Source of the DNA: Glaciimonas sp.
Lineage (GTDB): Bacteria > Pseudomonadota > Gammaproteobacteria > Burkholderiales > Burkholderiaceae_D
Direction of reading: 5' to 3'
Assembly (NCBI GenBank): GCA_012927625.1
Contig: JABBOV010000024.1
Coordinates: 186,001 to 250,000, forward strand
DNA: 64,000 nucleotides
The translations under genes were made by a program, and so were the position numbers. Each line of letters begins with the position of its first letter. Within the stretch, counting starts at the first letter, position 1. A model generated the notes under the pieces. It did no database searches. It was not told where the DNA came from and saw only the letters and a list, made by a program, of their open reading frames with translations. Below, piece by piece: positions 45,645-53,211 of this stretch.

Positions 45645-47650
45645 AGGTTCACTGCCAGCAACAATATCAAAAGGGTCAGAAAGCTATAGAGCAGGTACAC
45701 AGCAATCCGCCCTTGTTGCAGCAGGCCAATTAAGCGCGCGATGCGATCGGTAATCGCAGCGATAGGGCGATATAGCAGGTCCCAGAATGGATCTTCAATC
45801 GTGACCTTATAGCGAGGAACTTTATCGAATGCGGAAGGCAGTTCCCGCGTCATTCGGAAAAAAGAGCCGAAAATTTCCCGGATCGGCTGACCAAAGCCTT
45901 CTGCGGTATCTTGCATCCGTGCCGTTTGAAAAGGGAATCCGCAGCCCCACGGAATAGAGCGTCGAAAGCGGCCATGATACAAACGACGCACCAGCAAGTA
46001 AGCCGCGAAGCAGCACACCAGCAACATCAATACAAACGCCACCGGCATGTAACTGGCACGGTCAGGTGTGACTGGGGCGAGCAGCAGCCAGCCATTTTGC
46101 GCGACCGATGCACCGATGCCGGCTCCCACCAGCAGGTGCGTGACTTGATCTATAAGCACCACCACTTGCACTGGAAATAAGCCGAAGAATATGCAGGCTG
46201 CGACCAACCATGCGAAACCAAGACGCTCCCAATTATCCGCGTCATGCGCATCGTATAATTTTTGCTCGCGCGGTTGACCGAGAAAGATAATGGCGAAAAA
46301 TTTGACCATCACGTAACCCGCTAATGCGCCAACTAATGCAATGACGGCAGCCACGACAGGGATCAGCATATTGAGGAATGAGTTCGGCAACCCGGGTGTG
46401 AACAGGAAACTTTGCAACAATAGCCATTCGGATACAAAACCACCAAATGGCGGCAGACCGGCAGCTGCCAGTGCGCCAACCAATGCGGCCCATCCAGTCC
46501 AGGGCATAAAACGCATGAGTCCGCCCAGATGACCGAGACTGCGCTCCTTCGTCGCATGCAACACCGTGCCGGTGCCGAGGAAAAGTAAACTTTTGAAAGC
46601 ACCATGGCTTGCTACATGATATAGCGCGGCAGTCAGCGACAGTGCTGCCAGGGCAGTCATATCGTAGGCGCTAAATAGAATCGTCAAACCGATGCCGACA
46701 AATATCAGGCCGATATTTTCTATGGAAGAGTAGGCAAGAAGACGTTTCATGTCGGTTTGGGCGGCACTCAGCACTACGCCGAATAAGGCGGTCGCAAGTC
46801 CGATTGCCATTGTAATTCCGCCCCACCACCAAATTTGGGTATGCAGCAAATCGAACGTCACGCGCAAAACGCCATAGATACCCGTCTTCAGAACGAAGGC
46901 GCTCATCAGGGCCGAGATCGGCGATGGTGCAGCGGGGTGCGCTTCAGGCAGCCATATATGTAATGGCAATATGCCCGCTTTGGCGCCAAATCCGAATAAG
47001 GCTAAGAAAAAGGCAATCGCGGCCCAGAACATATCCAAATGCTGCAGGCGCATGTTGGCAAATGTGTAGTCGCCGGTATTCGCCTGTAGCAAACCAAAGC
47101 AAAGCAACAGCGCGAGCGCGCCAACATGCGATATCAAAAAGTAAAGGAAACCCGCGTAGCGCACTTCAGGCATCCGGTGGTTTGCGGTAACCAGTAGTGT
47201 TGCAGACACTGTCATTGTTTCCCATGCAACCATGAACACATAGGCATCGTCGGCGATCAATAACAATGCCATGCTGGCAAGGCAGATATGATACTCAAGG
47301 CATAGCAGGCCCGGCGGTGTTCCTTCGCCTTTACGAAAATAGCCGGCAGAGAAAATGGAGACTCCGGTGCTGACGATGCCGAACACAAATAGGAAAAAAG
47401 AAGACAGACTATCGAGTCGCAGGTGGAACGGCAAATCGGGCAAGCCGATTGCCAAGACTGCAGTTTGCGGTACTCCAAAGGCGCTCACTATGCCGGTGAT
47501 TCCCAGGACGACGCCTAGCGTTGCACCCAACGGGAACAACACATAGGCAACCAAAGTGGTTCTCTTTATGACAAGCAGGCCGCATACGCCAATAACCAGC
47601 CATCCTGCTATGACCAAAAGTATGTAGTCAATGGGAATCAAGTTTGGCAC
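45641..47650 (-). CDS. hyfB: Hydrogenase-4 HyfB / NuoL-like subunit
   Basis: A 669-residue antiporter-like membrane subunit and the first gene of the operon, with a GTG start at 47650. Conserved segments are YVFMVAWETMTVSATLLV, AKAGILPLHIWLPEAHPAAPSPISA-type sequence, AQTDMKRLLAYSSIENIG and ALYHVASHGAFKSLLFLG. About 16 helices are visible, and a C-terminal soluble tail (GRFRRSIPWGCGFPFQTARM, then PRYKVTIEDPFWDLLYRP) is typical of HyfB. With HyfF it gives two potential ion-pumping modules. Confidence 0.9.
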   Translation of the reverse strand: MPNLIPIDYILLVIAGWLVIGVCGLLVIKRTTLVAYVLFPLGATLGVVLGITGIVSAFGVPQTAVLAIGLPDLPFHLRLDSLSSFFLFVFGIVSTGVSIFSAGYFRKGEGTPPGLLCLEYHICLASMALLLIADDAYVFMVAWETMTVSATLLVTANHRMPEVRYAGFLYFLISHVGALALLLCFGLLQANTGDYTFANMRLQHLDMFWAAIAFFLALFGFGAKAGILPLHIWLPEAHPAAPSPISALMSAFVLKTGIYGVLRVTFDLLHTQIWWWGGITMAIGLATALFGVVLSAAQTDMKRLLAYSSIENIGLIFVGIGLTILFSAYDMTALAALSLTAALYHVASHGAFKSLLFLGTGTVLHATKERSLGHLGGLMRFMPWTGWAALVGALAAAGLPPFGGFVSEWLLLQSFLFTPGLPNSFLNMLIPVVAAVIALVGALAGYVMVKFFAIIFLGQPREQKLYDAHDADNWERLGFAWLVAACIFFGLFPVQVVVLIDQVTHLLVGAGIGASVAQNGWLLLAPVTPDRASYMPVAFVLMLLVCCFAAYLLVRRLYHGRFRRSIPWGCGFPFQTARMQDTAEGFGQPIREIFGSFFRMTRELPSAFDKVPRYKVTIEDPFWDLLYRPIAAITDRIARLIGLLQQGRIAVYLLYSFLTLLILLLAVNL

Positions 47651-48018
47651 CGTCGTTCCTTATATTTATTCTTAACCGGGGAACCGGCAATCATCGCAGT
47701 AAAAATGCCGACTTCCGGCAGGAAGAGGTTGATGGACTGATGCCCTTCAATCGAACAGGGTGGAAAGGTGAAGTCGACGCACGTCATGGACTGTTTTTCG
47801 CGTCGATTTAATTGAACGGCTAGTCTAAGTTTGAGAGGAACTTATTATGCGCCTTGCAACATGGAGATTTCAAGCGTTGCTAGAGAATTTATAACCGGTT
47901 TTTCTGAAAATACTTTTGCCACCAAGCTTTTAAATATAAAAAATAAGGGGGTATAAGAAAAAAAATAGTATTTACCGCATTAATTCAGTGCGATTTTAAA
48001 AATACATTACTTAGTAAT
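47651..48018. other. Intergenic region upstream of the hyf-like operon
   Basis: A 368-bp gap between hyfB and the GNAT gene, both on the minus strand; the hyf promoter should be here. No sigma-54 or FNR-type consensus was recognised by eye. A 49-codon minus frame (47638-47787) overlaps the hyfB start but has no Shine-Dalgarno or known homology. Dispersed repeat copy F is at the right end. Confidence 0.55.
47947..48016 (+). repeat. AT-rich dispersed repeat, copy F
   Basis: It begins GGGGGTATAAG, then TTTACCGCATTAATTCAGTG as central inverted repeat, then TTAAAAATACATTACTTAGTA as right end. It ends at the stop codon region of the GNAT gene. Confidence 0.6.
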
Positions 48019-48492
48019 TTATCGCTTAAGAATCCTGCGCATGACGGTCGGCGCTGGTTCTTGCTGGTTGGCGTGGGTGTATTCGAGCTCTGGCGCGACT
48101 TCGAATCCGAGTGCCGCATAAAAATCCAGCAGGCGCGGCTGATCGGCACGCACTGCCAGTCGCAGTTCAGTGACATCGCAACCGAGCGCATGGTGGATCA
48201 CGGCTTCGAGCAAATGTTGCGACAGGTTTTGCTCGCGGAATGCTGGAATAATGCCCATGCGCAGTATTTCCCAGATGTTGTGTTCGGTATCCATCGGAAG
48301 CCAGCGCACCGAGCCGACTGTCAGCGGTCCGACTTGCAGCATAAAACCGCCGCCGAGGTGCAAGTCCTGTTCGACCCTGGCGGCCGATTCGGTATGGCCG
48401 CTGGAGCTTGCTGCCACTTTTTCCGCCCAAGCAGCGGTGGTGATCTCCGCGATGGTTTGGGCATCTGCCAGATTTGCTTCTCGTATGATCAT
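48019..48492 (-). CDS. GNAT-family N-acetyltransferase
   Basis: A 157-residue GNAT protein. MIIREANLADAQTIAEITTAAW starts the fold, MGIIPAFREQNLSQHLLEAVI is the acetyl-CoA loop (a Q/RxxGxG/A variant), and LRLAVRADQPRLLDFYAALGFE is the C-terminal beta-bulge region. The ATG at 48492 is used because it starts the first strand; the longer frame runs 40 codons upstream without similarity. The substrate is unknown. It follows metG by about 80 bp in the same direction. Confidence 0.82.
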   Translation of the reverse strand: MIIREANLADAQTIAEITTAAWAEKVAASSSGHTESAARVEQDLHLGGGFMLQVGPLTVGSVRWLPMDTEHNIWEILRMGIIPAFREQNLSQHLLEAVIHHALGCDVTELRLAVRADQPRLLDFYAALGFEVAPELEYTHANQQEPAPTVMRRILKR

Positions 48493-48575
48493 GTCTTTGA
48501 AAAATCGACAGCTAGAGCAAAAGCCGGTTGGTGAAGAAACGTCATCGATATTGTCCGTTACTGGCCTTAATTCCG

Positions 48576-50699
48576 TTAGCCGACTCGCATTCCAGGCGTG
48601 GCGCCTGGCCACGGATTGAGGATGAAAATCCCTGGATTGGCTTTTTCATCAGCAGCAGATGCGGCCAATACCATGCCTTCCGACACGCCGAACTTCATCT
48701 TGCGTGGCGCCAGATTGGCCACCAGAACGGTCATTTTTCCAATCAATTCTTCTGGTTGGTAAGCTGATTTAATGCCGGAAAATACATTGCGCATGCGGCC
48801 TTCACCTGCGTCCAAGGTTAAACGCAATAGCTTGTCGGAGCCTTCGACGTGTTCGCAATTGACGATCATGGCGATGCGCAAGTCGATCTTGGCGAAATCG
48901 TCGATCTTAATTTCCGGCGCAAGTGCTTCAATCTTAAAATTGGCGGAGCTGCGGTTCTCACCCTCTCCCTCAGGGAGAGGGCCGGGGAGAGGGTGGGTTT
49001 TTTGTGTGTCGGCCACCTGTTCCGGCATCTCAAACAACGCATCCAGCATTTTTGGGTCAACCCGCTGCATCAGGTGTGTATAAGGTTTGATCCGATGTCC
49101 ATGCAACATCGGCACACTTACGTCGGCCCATTGCAATGGCTGTAGATTGAGCATCGATTCAACCTGCTGCACCAGTTCAGGCAGAACCGGTTTCAGGTAA
49201 ATGCTCAAGATGCGAAATGCTTCCATCAGTCGGCTGCACACTTCATGCAATGCGGCGCTGTGGGCCGGGTCTTTCGCCAATTCCCACGGTTTGTTGGCGT
49301 CGACATAGGCGTTGACGATGTCGGCTTGATCCATCGCTGCGCGCAATGCCTTGCCAAATTCGCGGCCGTTGAAGAGAGCCTGAATCTCGGTTGCGGCAGT
49401 GCGCAACGTCAATAAAAAAGGGTCAGAATCAGTCGCCCATTCCATGCTGAGTGTGCCGTCGAATTTTTTGGCGATGAAACCGGCGGCGCGGCTGGCGATA
49501 TTCACGTACTTGCCGATCAAATCCGCATTTACCCGCGCCACGAAATCTTCTGGATTGAAATCGACGTCCTCCACCTTGGCATTCAGCTTGGCTGCGATGT
49601 AATAGCGCAACCATTCCGGGTTCATGCCGATGTCGAGGTAGCGCAACGGCGAGATACCGGTGCCGCGCGATTTCGACATTTTCTCGCCGGACACCGTGAT
49701 GAAACCGTGCACGAACACGTTGTTCGGAATTTTATGGCCGGAAAACTTCAGCATTGCAGGCCAGAACAAAGTATGGAAGTAGGTGATGTCCTTGCCGATG
49801 AAATGGTATTGCTCGGTCGTCGGGTCAGTCATGAAGGCGTCGAAATCACGCCCGGTCTTGTCAAAATAGTTCTTCAGCGACGCCAGATAGCCGACTGGCG
49901 CATCTAGCCAGACGTAGAAATATTTGCCCGGCGCATCGGGAATTTCGATGCCGAAGTAGGGCGCGTCGCGGCTAATATCCCAGTCGCTCAGTCCGCCGTC
50001 GTTTTCCAGCCATTCCCTGGCTTTGTTGGCTACTTCCGGTTGCAGGCGCGGTTTGCCATCGACCGCATTATCAATATTCCCTAATGCCCATTCACGCAGA
50101 AAGTCCACACATTGCTGGTCGGATAGTTTGAAGAAGAAGTGTTCGGACGATTTCATCACCGGTGTGGCACCGGTCAGCGTTGAGTACGGATTTTTCAGGT
50201 CAGTCGGCGCATACACTGCGCTGCAGGCTTCGCAGGAATCGCCATATTGGTCTTTGGCGCCGCATTTCGGGCATTCGCCCTTGATGTAGCGGTCTGGCAG
50301 GAACATGCTTTTGACCGGGTCGTAGAATTGTTCAATGGTTTTCGTGGTGATGAATCCGGCGGCTTTGAGCTTGCGGTAGATGTCGCGCGATAGTGCGTGA
50401 TTTTCCGGGCCGTCGGTCGAGTGCCAATTGTCGAAGGCGATATGAAAGCCGTCCAGATACTGCTTGCGCCCTGCCGCGATGTTGGCAACGAATGCCTGCG
50501 GCGTGACACCAGCCTTTTCGGCCGCGATCATGATCGGTGCGCCGTGCGCGTCGTCGGCGCCGACGAAGTGAACCTCGTGGCCCTGCATGCGCTGAAACCG
50601 GACCCAGATGTCGGCCTGAATGTATTCCATGATGTGGCCGATATGAAATGCGCCATTGGCGTAAGGCAGGGCAGTAGTGACGAACAGCTTACGGGTCAT
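48576..50699 (-). CDS. metG: Methionyl-tRNA synthetase
   Basis: MetG charges tRNA-Met. The class I signatures are [20 protein letters not shown] (HIGH motif) at the N-terminus and [11 protein letters not shown] (KMSKS) near residue 340. A zinc-knuckle region [17 protein letters not shown] is at about residues 145-161. A C-terminal tRNA-binding EMAPII-like domain begins near residue 605 ([20 protein letters not shown]). Between the anticodon-binding domain and this domain, residues about 568-580 ([14 protein letters not shown]) are the translation of a palindromic repeat. The length of 707 residues is slightly above the usual because of it. Confidence 0.97.
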   Translation of the reverse strand: MTRKLFVTTALPYANGAFHIGHIMEYIQADIWVRFQRMQGHEVHFVGADDAHGAPIMIAAEKAGVTPQAFVANIAAGRKQYLDGFHIAFDNWHSTDGPENHALSRDIYRKLKAAGFITTKTIEQFYDPVKSMFLPDRYIKGECPKCGAKDQYGDSCEACSAVYAPTDLKNPYSTLTGATPVMKSSEHFFFKLSDQQCVDFLREWALGNIDNAVDGKPRLQPEVANKAREWLENDGGLSDWDISRDAPYFGIEIPDAPGKYFYVWLDAPVGYLASLKNYFDKTGRDFDAFMTDPTTEQYHFIGKDITYFHTLFWPAMLKFSGHKIPNNVFVHGFITVSGEKMSKSRGTGISPLRYLDIGMNPEWLRYYIAAKLNAKVEDVDFNPEDFVARVNADLIGKYVNIASRAAGFIAKKFDGTLSMEWATDSDPFLLTLRTAATEIQALFNGREFGKALRAAMDQADIVNAYVDANKPWELAKDPAHSAALHEVCSRLMEAFRILSIYLKPVLPELVQQVESMLNLQPLQWADVSVPMLHGHRIKPYTHLMQRVDPKMLDALFEMPEQVADTQKTHPLPGPLPEGEGENRSSANFKIEALAPEIKIDDFAKIDLRIAMIVNCEHVEGSDKLLRLTLDAGEGRMRNVFSGIKSAYQPEELIGKMTVLVANLAPRKMKFGVSEGMVLAASAADEKANPGIFILNPWPGATPGMRVG
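48959..48995. repeat. Palindromic repeat inside the metG coding sequence
   Basis: Inner inverted repeat CCCTCTCCCT-C-AGGGAGAGGG at 48961-48981 and outer CACCCTCTCC/GGAGAGGGTG at 48959-48968 and 48986-48995. CCCTCTCCC-type palindromes are a common dispersed family in proteobacteria, normally intergenic. Here it is in frame in a linker between MetG domains and encodes [12 protein letters not shown]. Confidence 0.9.
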
Positions 50700-50824
50700 G
50701 GTTAGTGCGCTTTTGATATGAAGTAAGCGCTATTTTAACAGTGCAATAGGCATGTGTGACATAGGGGCATGCTGTAGCGCCTGCGGTTTTGCGCTAGACT
50801 TGCCCATCAATTATGGAGATACGT

Positions 50825-51913
50825 ATGCAGATTAGTGTAGAAGCGGTTAAGGAAGTGCTGTCGGGGGTAATCGACCCAAACACGAACAAAGATTTCGTAG
50901 CCACCAAATCGGCGAAAAATATTGTGCTTGACGGTGCCGATGTCTCACTCGATATCGAGCTCGGCTATCCGGCCAAAAGCCAGATCGATGCGATCCGCAA
51001 AAGCGTGATTAGCGCGCTGCGCGCCATTCCCGGCGTGGGCAATGTCAGCGTTAATGTGTATGTCAAGATACTTTCCCACGCAGTGCAGCGCGGCGTCAAG
51101 CTGATGCCGAACGTCAAGAACATTATCGCCGTCGCCTCCGGCAAGGGTGGCGTCGGCAAATCGACTACCGCGGTCAACTTGGCGCTGGCGCTAGCCGCCG
51201 AAGGCGCGTCCGTCGGTATTCTGGACGCTGATATTTACGGCCCGTCACAACCGATGATGATGGGTATTTCCGGGCGGCCGGAGACGGTTGATGGCAAGAC
51301 CATGGAGCCGCTGGAAAACTACGGCCTGCAGGTATCCTCGATCGGTTTCATGATCGACCCCGACGAGCCGATGGTGTGGCGCGGCCCGATGGTTACGCAG
51401 GCACTGCAGCAATTGCTGGAACAGACTAACTGGCGCGACCTCGATTATCTGATCGTCGATATGCCGCCGGGCACCGGCGACATCCAATTGACGTTGTCGC
51501 AAAAAGTGCCGGTGACTGGCGCAGTGATCGTCACCACGCCGCAGGACATTGCGTTGCTGGATGCGCGCAAGGGGCTGAAAATGTTCGAGAAGGTCGGGAT
51601 TCCCATCCTGGGCATCGTAGAAAACATGAGTACGCATATCTGTTCCAACTGTGGCCATGCCGAAGCGATATTCGGCTCCGGCGGCGGTGAGAAAATGTGT
51701 TTGGAATACGGCGTTGCGTTCCTCGGCGGGTTGCCGCTGACGATGTCGATTCGCGAACAGGCCGATTCCGGCAAGCCCACCGTGGTAGCCGACCCGGATG
51801 GCCCGGTGACGGCGATTTACAAGGAAATCGCCCGCAAGATCGCGGTTGGTGTAGCTGAAAGGGCGCGCGACATGAGCAGCAAGTTTCCCAGCATCGTGAT
51901 CAAGAACGATTGA
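50825..51913 (+). CDS. apbC: Fe-S cluster carrier ATPase ApbC (Mrp/NBP35 family)
   Basis: ApbC/Mrp is a P-loop ATPase that binds and transfers 4Fe-4S clusters to apoproteins. An N-terminal MIP18/DUF59 domain (about residues 5-85) is followed by the deviant Walker A ASGKGGVGKSTTAVNLA, the Walker B region LDYLIVDMPPGTGD, and the cluster-binding CxxC in ICSNCGHAE. The ATG at 50825 follows GGAG at an ideal distance and is preferred over the ATG four codons upstream; the protein is 362 residues. It is divergent from metG. It may help mature the many Fe-S proteins of the following formate dehydrogenase cluster. Confidence 0.94.
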   Translation: MQISVEAVKEVLSGVIDPNTNKDFVATKSAKNIVLDGADVSLDIELGYPAKSQIDAIRKSVISALRAIPGVGNVSVNVYVKILSHAVQRGVKLMPNVKNIIAVASGKGGVGKSTTAVNLALALAAEGASVGILDADIYGPSQPMMMGISGRPETVDGKTMEPLENYGLQVSSIGFMIDPDEPMVWRGPMVTQALQQLLEQTNWRDLDYLIVDMPPGTGDIQLTLSQKVPVTGAVIVTTPQDIALLDARKGLKMFEKVGIPILGIVENMSTHICSNCGHAEAIFGSGGGEKMCLEYGVAFLGGLPLTMSIREQADSGKPTVVADPDGPVTAIYKEIARKIAVGVAERARDMSSKFPSIVIKND

Positions 51914-51962
51914 ATCCCGGCGCGGACGGGTTCTTTCTGTTGACGGAGTTACTCAGTTACAT

Positions 51963-52036
51963 GGGGAGTATAATTAAAAACAAATGTTTTTCCGCATTAT
52001 TCTTGTGCTGTGTTAAAAAATACATTATTGAGTATG
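51963..52036 (+). repeat. AT-rich dispersed repeat, copy G
   Basis: One of the best copies: GGGGAGTATAATTAAAAAC, central TTTCCGCATTATTCTTGTGC, then GTTAAAAAATACATTATTG and terminal GAGTATG. It occupies most of the 199-bp gap between apbC and the DUF3305 gene. Confidence 0.65.
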
Positions 52037-52112
52037 CTTTAATTCAAAGATGATCCGGCTGTAACATCAGTAAGGATCGATTTGATCCATCGTACTGAAA
52101 TGAGGTCTGATC

Positions 52113-52634
52113 GTGGAGACGCAAGCAATTGATGTAAGTGTCATCATGCAGCGCAAGACGCTCGATAATCGCTGGCAGTCGCACCAGTGGCGTCCGTTGG
52201 AAGTGCTCGACAGCGCCGCCTTGCCGCCCAGTAGCGTGCGCTGTTTGCTGGACGATGATAGCGATATGCGCTGGCTGTTTCCGGGCTTCAACATCAAGCT
52301 GTTTAGTGATGAAGGCGAGGGCTATTACCTCAATATCAGTTCCGCCACCCCATGCTGGTTCATCATGTGGCGCATCGAGCAGATCGGTGCGCTGGATGTG
52401 GCCGTGCCCAAGGCGGTCACACTGTCTTACAACGAAGCGGCGCGCCTGATGGATGGCGGCGAACAGGTTGATACGCTGCCGGCATCGGCGGCGATCATCG
52501 AGCGGCTAAGTCATTTCACTCAAGAACATTACCAACCCCAGATCAAGCGCAAACGCAAAAAACCCTCATTCGAAGGCGGCGCCGGTGTAGACCTGATGGC
52601 GCGGGCGGAAGGGAAGGGCGATGGCGGCCGATGA
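52113..52634 (+). CDS. DUF3305 domain protein
   Basis: A 173-residue cytoplasmic protein of unknown function that recurs with DUF3306 and formate dehydrogenase genes in betaproteobacteria. WQSHQWRPLEVL, YYLNISSATPCWFIMWRIE and KAVTLSYNEAARLMDGGE are characteristic. The C-terminal tail is basic (IKRKRKKPSFEGGAGVDL). The start is a GTG at 52113; an ATG at 52146 (MQRKTLDNRW) is an alternative. It overlaps the DUF3306 gene by 14 bases. The context suggests a role in assembling formate dehydrogenase, but this is inference. Confidence 0.87.
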   Translation: METQAIDVSVIMQRKTLDNRWQSHQWRPLEVLDSAALPPSSVRCLLDDDSDMRWLFPGFNIKLFSDEGEGYYLNISSATPCWFIMWRIEQIGALDVAVPKAVTLSYNEAARLMDGGEQVDTLPASAAIIERLSHFTQEHYQPQIKRKRKKPSFEGGAGVDLMARAEGKGDGGR

Positions 52635-53211
52635 TTTTTTCGCGCGCTGGAACAAGCGCAAAATGGATGCGACGTCAGCGCAAGTCGTCATTGATTCTGC
52701 AATCGCGCCTGATGTAGACAATTCGCCGGCGGTAGCCGATGCGCCAGCGGTAGTCAAACTTTTACCCACGCTGGCCGATGTCGAGGGCTTGACGGCAGAA
52801 TCCGATTACACCGCATTTTTGGCTAAAGGCGTCGATGAGAGCGTCAAGCGCTGCGCCATGAAGAAACTGTTTGCGCTGCCGCAGTTCAACATCATGGATG
52901 GGCTCGATATTTATGTCGGGGACTACAGTCAACCCGACCCGCTGCCGCCAGGTATGCTGGAAACGTTAAATCACGTCAAAAATGCGCTTGATCCGGCGCA
53001 ATTCTTTACTCGTCCGGTGTCGCAATTGCTGGATAAAGTGGAACAACAAGCGCCGGTTGCAGCGAATCTGCCCGAGAATACTGAACTTGACCAGGACGCA
53101 GCAAAGTCGGAGTGCGCAACGGATAATTCCGCGTCAGTCCTGGCGCAAGCAGATACTCAAGCAGGCCCGCAGCCATCTGCCGTCGAAACACTTAAGGACG
53201 AGACTGTATGA
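52621..53211 (+). CDS. DUF3306 domain protein
   Basis: A 196-residue protein starting ADDFFARWNKRK, the family signature, with the core FLAKGVDESVKRCAMKKLF and QFNIMDGLDIYVGDYSQPDPLPPGML. The C-terminal third is low complexity, rich in Gln, Asp and Ala, and probably disordered. It lies between DUF3305 and the polyferredoxin gene with overlaps at both ends. No biochemical function is established for this family; co-occurrence with formate dehydrogenase suggests a maturation or targeting role. Confidence 0.87.
   Translation: MAADDFFARWNKRKMDATSAQVVIDSAIAPDVDNSPAVADAPAVVKLLPTLADVEGLTAESDYTAFLAKGVDESVKRCAMKKLFALPQFNIMDGLDIYVGDYSQPDPLPPGMLETLNHVKNALDPAQFFTRPVSQLLDKVEQQAPVAANLPENTELDQDAAKSECATDNSASVLAQADTQAGPQPSAVETLKDETV

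Noticed and set aside
40506-47650. Calling the hyf-like genes a functional Ni-Fe hydrogenase 4
   Set aside because: The large subunit lacks both cysteine pairs for nickel, and no hydrogenase maturation (hyp) genes are in the window.
47638-47787. 49-codon minus-strand frame overlapping the hyfB start
   Set aside because: No Shine-Dalgarno, no recognised similarity; possible leader peptide but unsupported.
47847-47893. Short plus-strand frame with a GAGAGGAAC Shine-Dalgarno-like sequence
   Set aside because: Only about 14 codons long and not linked to any downstream plus-strand gene.
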